Source: Streptomyces tuirus
GTDB taxonomy: Bacteria; Actinomycetota; Actinomycetes; Streptomycetales; Streptomycetaceae
Reading direction: 5' to 3'
DNA: 64,000 bases
Assembly: GCA_018195615.1 (NCBI GenBank)
Contig: JAGTPG010000002.1
Coordinates: forward strand, 2,670,501-2,734,500
Part shown: positions 63,229-64,000 of the stretch, piece after piece
How the letters are laid out: each line of letters starts with the position of its first letter
Position numbering within the stretch: the stretch's first letter is position 1
Notes under the pieces: model-generated
Told to the model about the DNA's origin: nothing
What the model saw: the letters and a program-made list of their open reading frames with translations, nothing else
Databases searched by the model: none
Position numbers and translations under genes: made by a program

Positions 63229-64000
63229 GCCCCTGCTCCCCCACCTGAGTCACGAAGGACGCGGCCGTCGTGACCGGCGCCCCCTGCCGGGTCACGTACG
63301 GCACGGTCTTGAAGTCGGCCCGCGCGGACTCCTGCCCCAGGGCGACCGTGACGTAGCCGCGCCGGCCGTTGAAGAACTTCAGGTGCGGGTTGGCGCCCAT
63401 GTAGGTGTCCCAGGTGGCGGGCTTGTCGGCGCCGTCCCGGCCGCTGGAGATCGAGGTCGCCACGATCTCCGTGCCGAGCGTGGCCGAGGACTGGTCGGCG
63501 AAGTCGTCCTTGATGTCGAAGGCGTACGCCGAGTGCACGTCGCCGCTGAGCACCATCAGGTTCTCGACGCCGGCGGCCTTCGCCCCGTCGAGGACGCGGC
63601 GGCGTGAGGCGCTGTAGCCGTCCCAGGCGTCCATGGACACGCGCGACGGGGTGGTCGCGTCCATGTGCCGGCGGGCGAACATGACCTGCTGCGGAACGAC
63701 GTTCCACAGCGCCCGCGAGGAGCGCCAGCCGTCGAGCAGCCACCGCTCCTGCGTCGCGCCGGTCATGGTGCGCGCCGGGTCGTCGGACTCGGGCCGGGCA
63801 CGTGGGCCCGGTCGCCGTAGGCCTGGTCGGAGCGGTACTGGCGGGTGTCCAGGACGTCGAACTGGGCGAGCCGGCCCCAGGTCAGGCGGCGGTAGAGCCG
63901 CATGTCGGGTCCGGTGGGGCGCTGCGGCTGCCGGAGCGGCTGGTTCTCCCAGTAGGCGCGGTAGGCGGAGGCGCGGCGCAGCAGGAACTCCTCCGGCGGG
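63215..64000 (-). CDS. PhoD-type alkaline phosphatase (5' end outside window, one frame break)
   Basis: C-terminal 260 or so residues of a PhoD phosphodiesterase/phosphatase, normally secreted by Tat for phosphate scavenging. Visible: RLAQFDVLDTRQYRSDQA, WLLDGWRSSRALWNVVPQQVMFA, SMDAWDGYSASRRRVLDG, LMVLSGDVHSAYAFDIKDD (metal-binding GDVH) and GTEIVATSISSGRDG. The frame changes near 63793: HVPGP must continue as ESDDPARTMTGATQERW, one base missing. The N-terminus and signal lie beyond position 64000. Confidence 0.9.
   Translation of the reverse strand, partial: PAGGVPAAPRLRLPRLLGEPAAPAAAAPHRTRHAALPPPDLGPARPVRRPGHPPVPLRPGLRRPGPRARPESDDPARTMTGATQERWLLDGWRSSRALWNVVPQQVMFARRHMDATTPSRVSMDAWDGYSASRRRVLDGAKAAGVENLMVLSGDVHSAYAFDIKDDFADQSSATLGTEIVATSISSGRDGADKPATWDTYMGANPHLKFFNGRRGYVTVALGQESARADFKTVPYVTRQGAPVTTAASFVTQVGEQGLKPA

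Overview
The window is high-GC actinobacterial chromosome, almost certainly Streptomyces. The codon use, GTG starts, MalR-controlled mal operon, GlnE, GlnA2-type glutamine synthetase, SARP/AfsR-like regulator and dispersed Streptomyces-type repeats all point there. From memory, the order mal operon - glnE - nadE - glnA2 - panB - map resembles the conserved core around SCO2226-SCO2256 of S. coelicolor; an alignment would settle this.

Layout. 1-10.3 kb: carbohydrate use. A GH30 glycosidase with an exact CebR-type palindrome at its start codon is followed by a secreted alpha-amylase and the malEFG-aglA operon, divergent from malR. 9.4-27.2 kb: a PAP2-type membrane protein, glnE, small VOC/PPOX enzymes, nadE, a secreted S53 protease, a CPBP membrane protease, a DUF305/DUF3105 pair, nsrR facing hmp, glnA2, a HAD hydrolase and a methyltransferase. 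27.2-35.3 kb: transport and regulation (two MFS exporters, an EEP nuclease-like membrane protein, a TetR regulator, panB, a DrrAB-type ABC exporter). 35.2-38.6 kb: a large AfsR/SARP-type regulator convergent with that exporter. 38.6-39.3 kb: a GC-rich minisatellite. 39.3-45 kb: housekeeping and unknown genes including an M50 protease, an F420 reductase, a sialidase and map. 45-50.8 kb: an iron/heme block (heme oxygenase with an iron box, remnants of htaA and hmuV in disturbed orientation, then efeO-efeB-efeU with its own iron box). 51-64 kb: a lipoprotein, a prim-pol domain protein, a GDPD, a TetR with twin operators, an S37 peptidase, an Rsm22-like methyltransferase, a lower-GC cytochrome P450, a serine hydrolase/MFS pair, a Gfo/Idh/MocA oxidoreductase and a partial PhoD phosphatase.

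Data quality. About 40 reading-frame breaks occur in otherwise well conserved genes. All but one behave as one missing base beside a short G/C run; the exception needs two missing or one extra. They are dense before 10 kb and after 29.8 kb and nearly absent between. I read them as sequencing or assembly errors, not gene decay, and annotate the genes across the breaks. The htaA/hmuV region is different: sequence is lost and inverted there.

The most interesting signals are regulatory. They are three 11-bp-phased heptamer repeats before the ABC exporter beside a SARP-type regulator, twin identical 7-9-7 palindromes around the HAD promoter, twin dyads upstream of the heme-oxygenase iron box, the CebR-type box on the GH30 gene, and a probable CTG start overlapping an upstream stop as CTGA. 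No rRNA, tRNA, CRISPR array, prophage or intact insertion sequence was seen.
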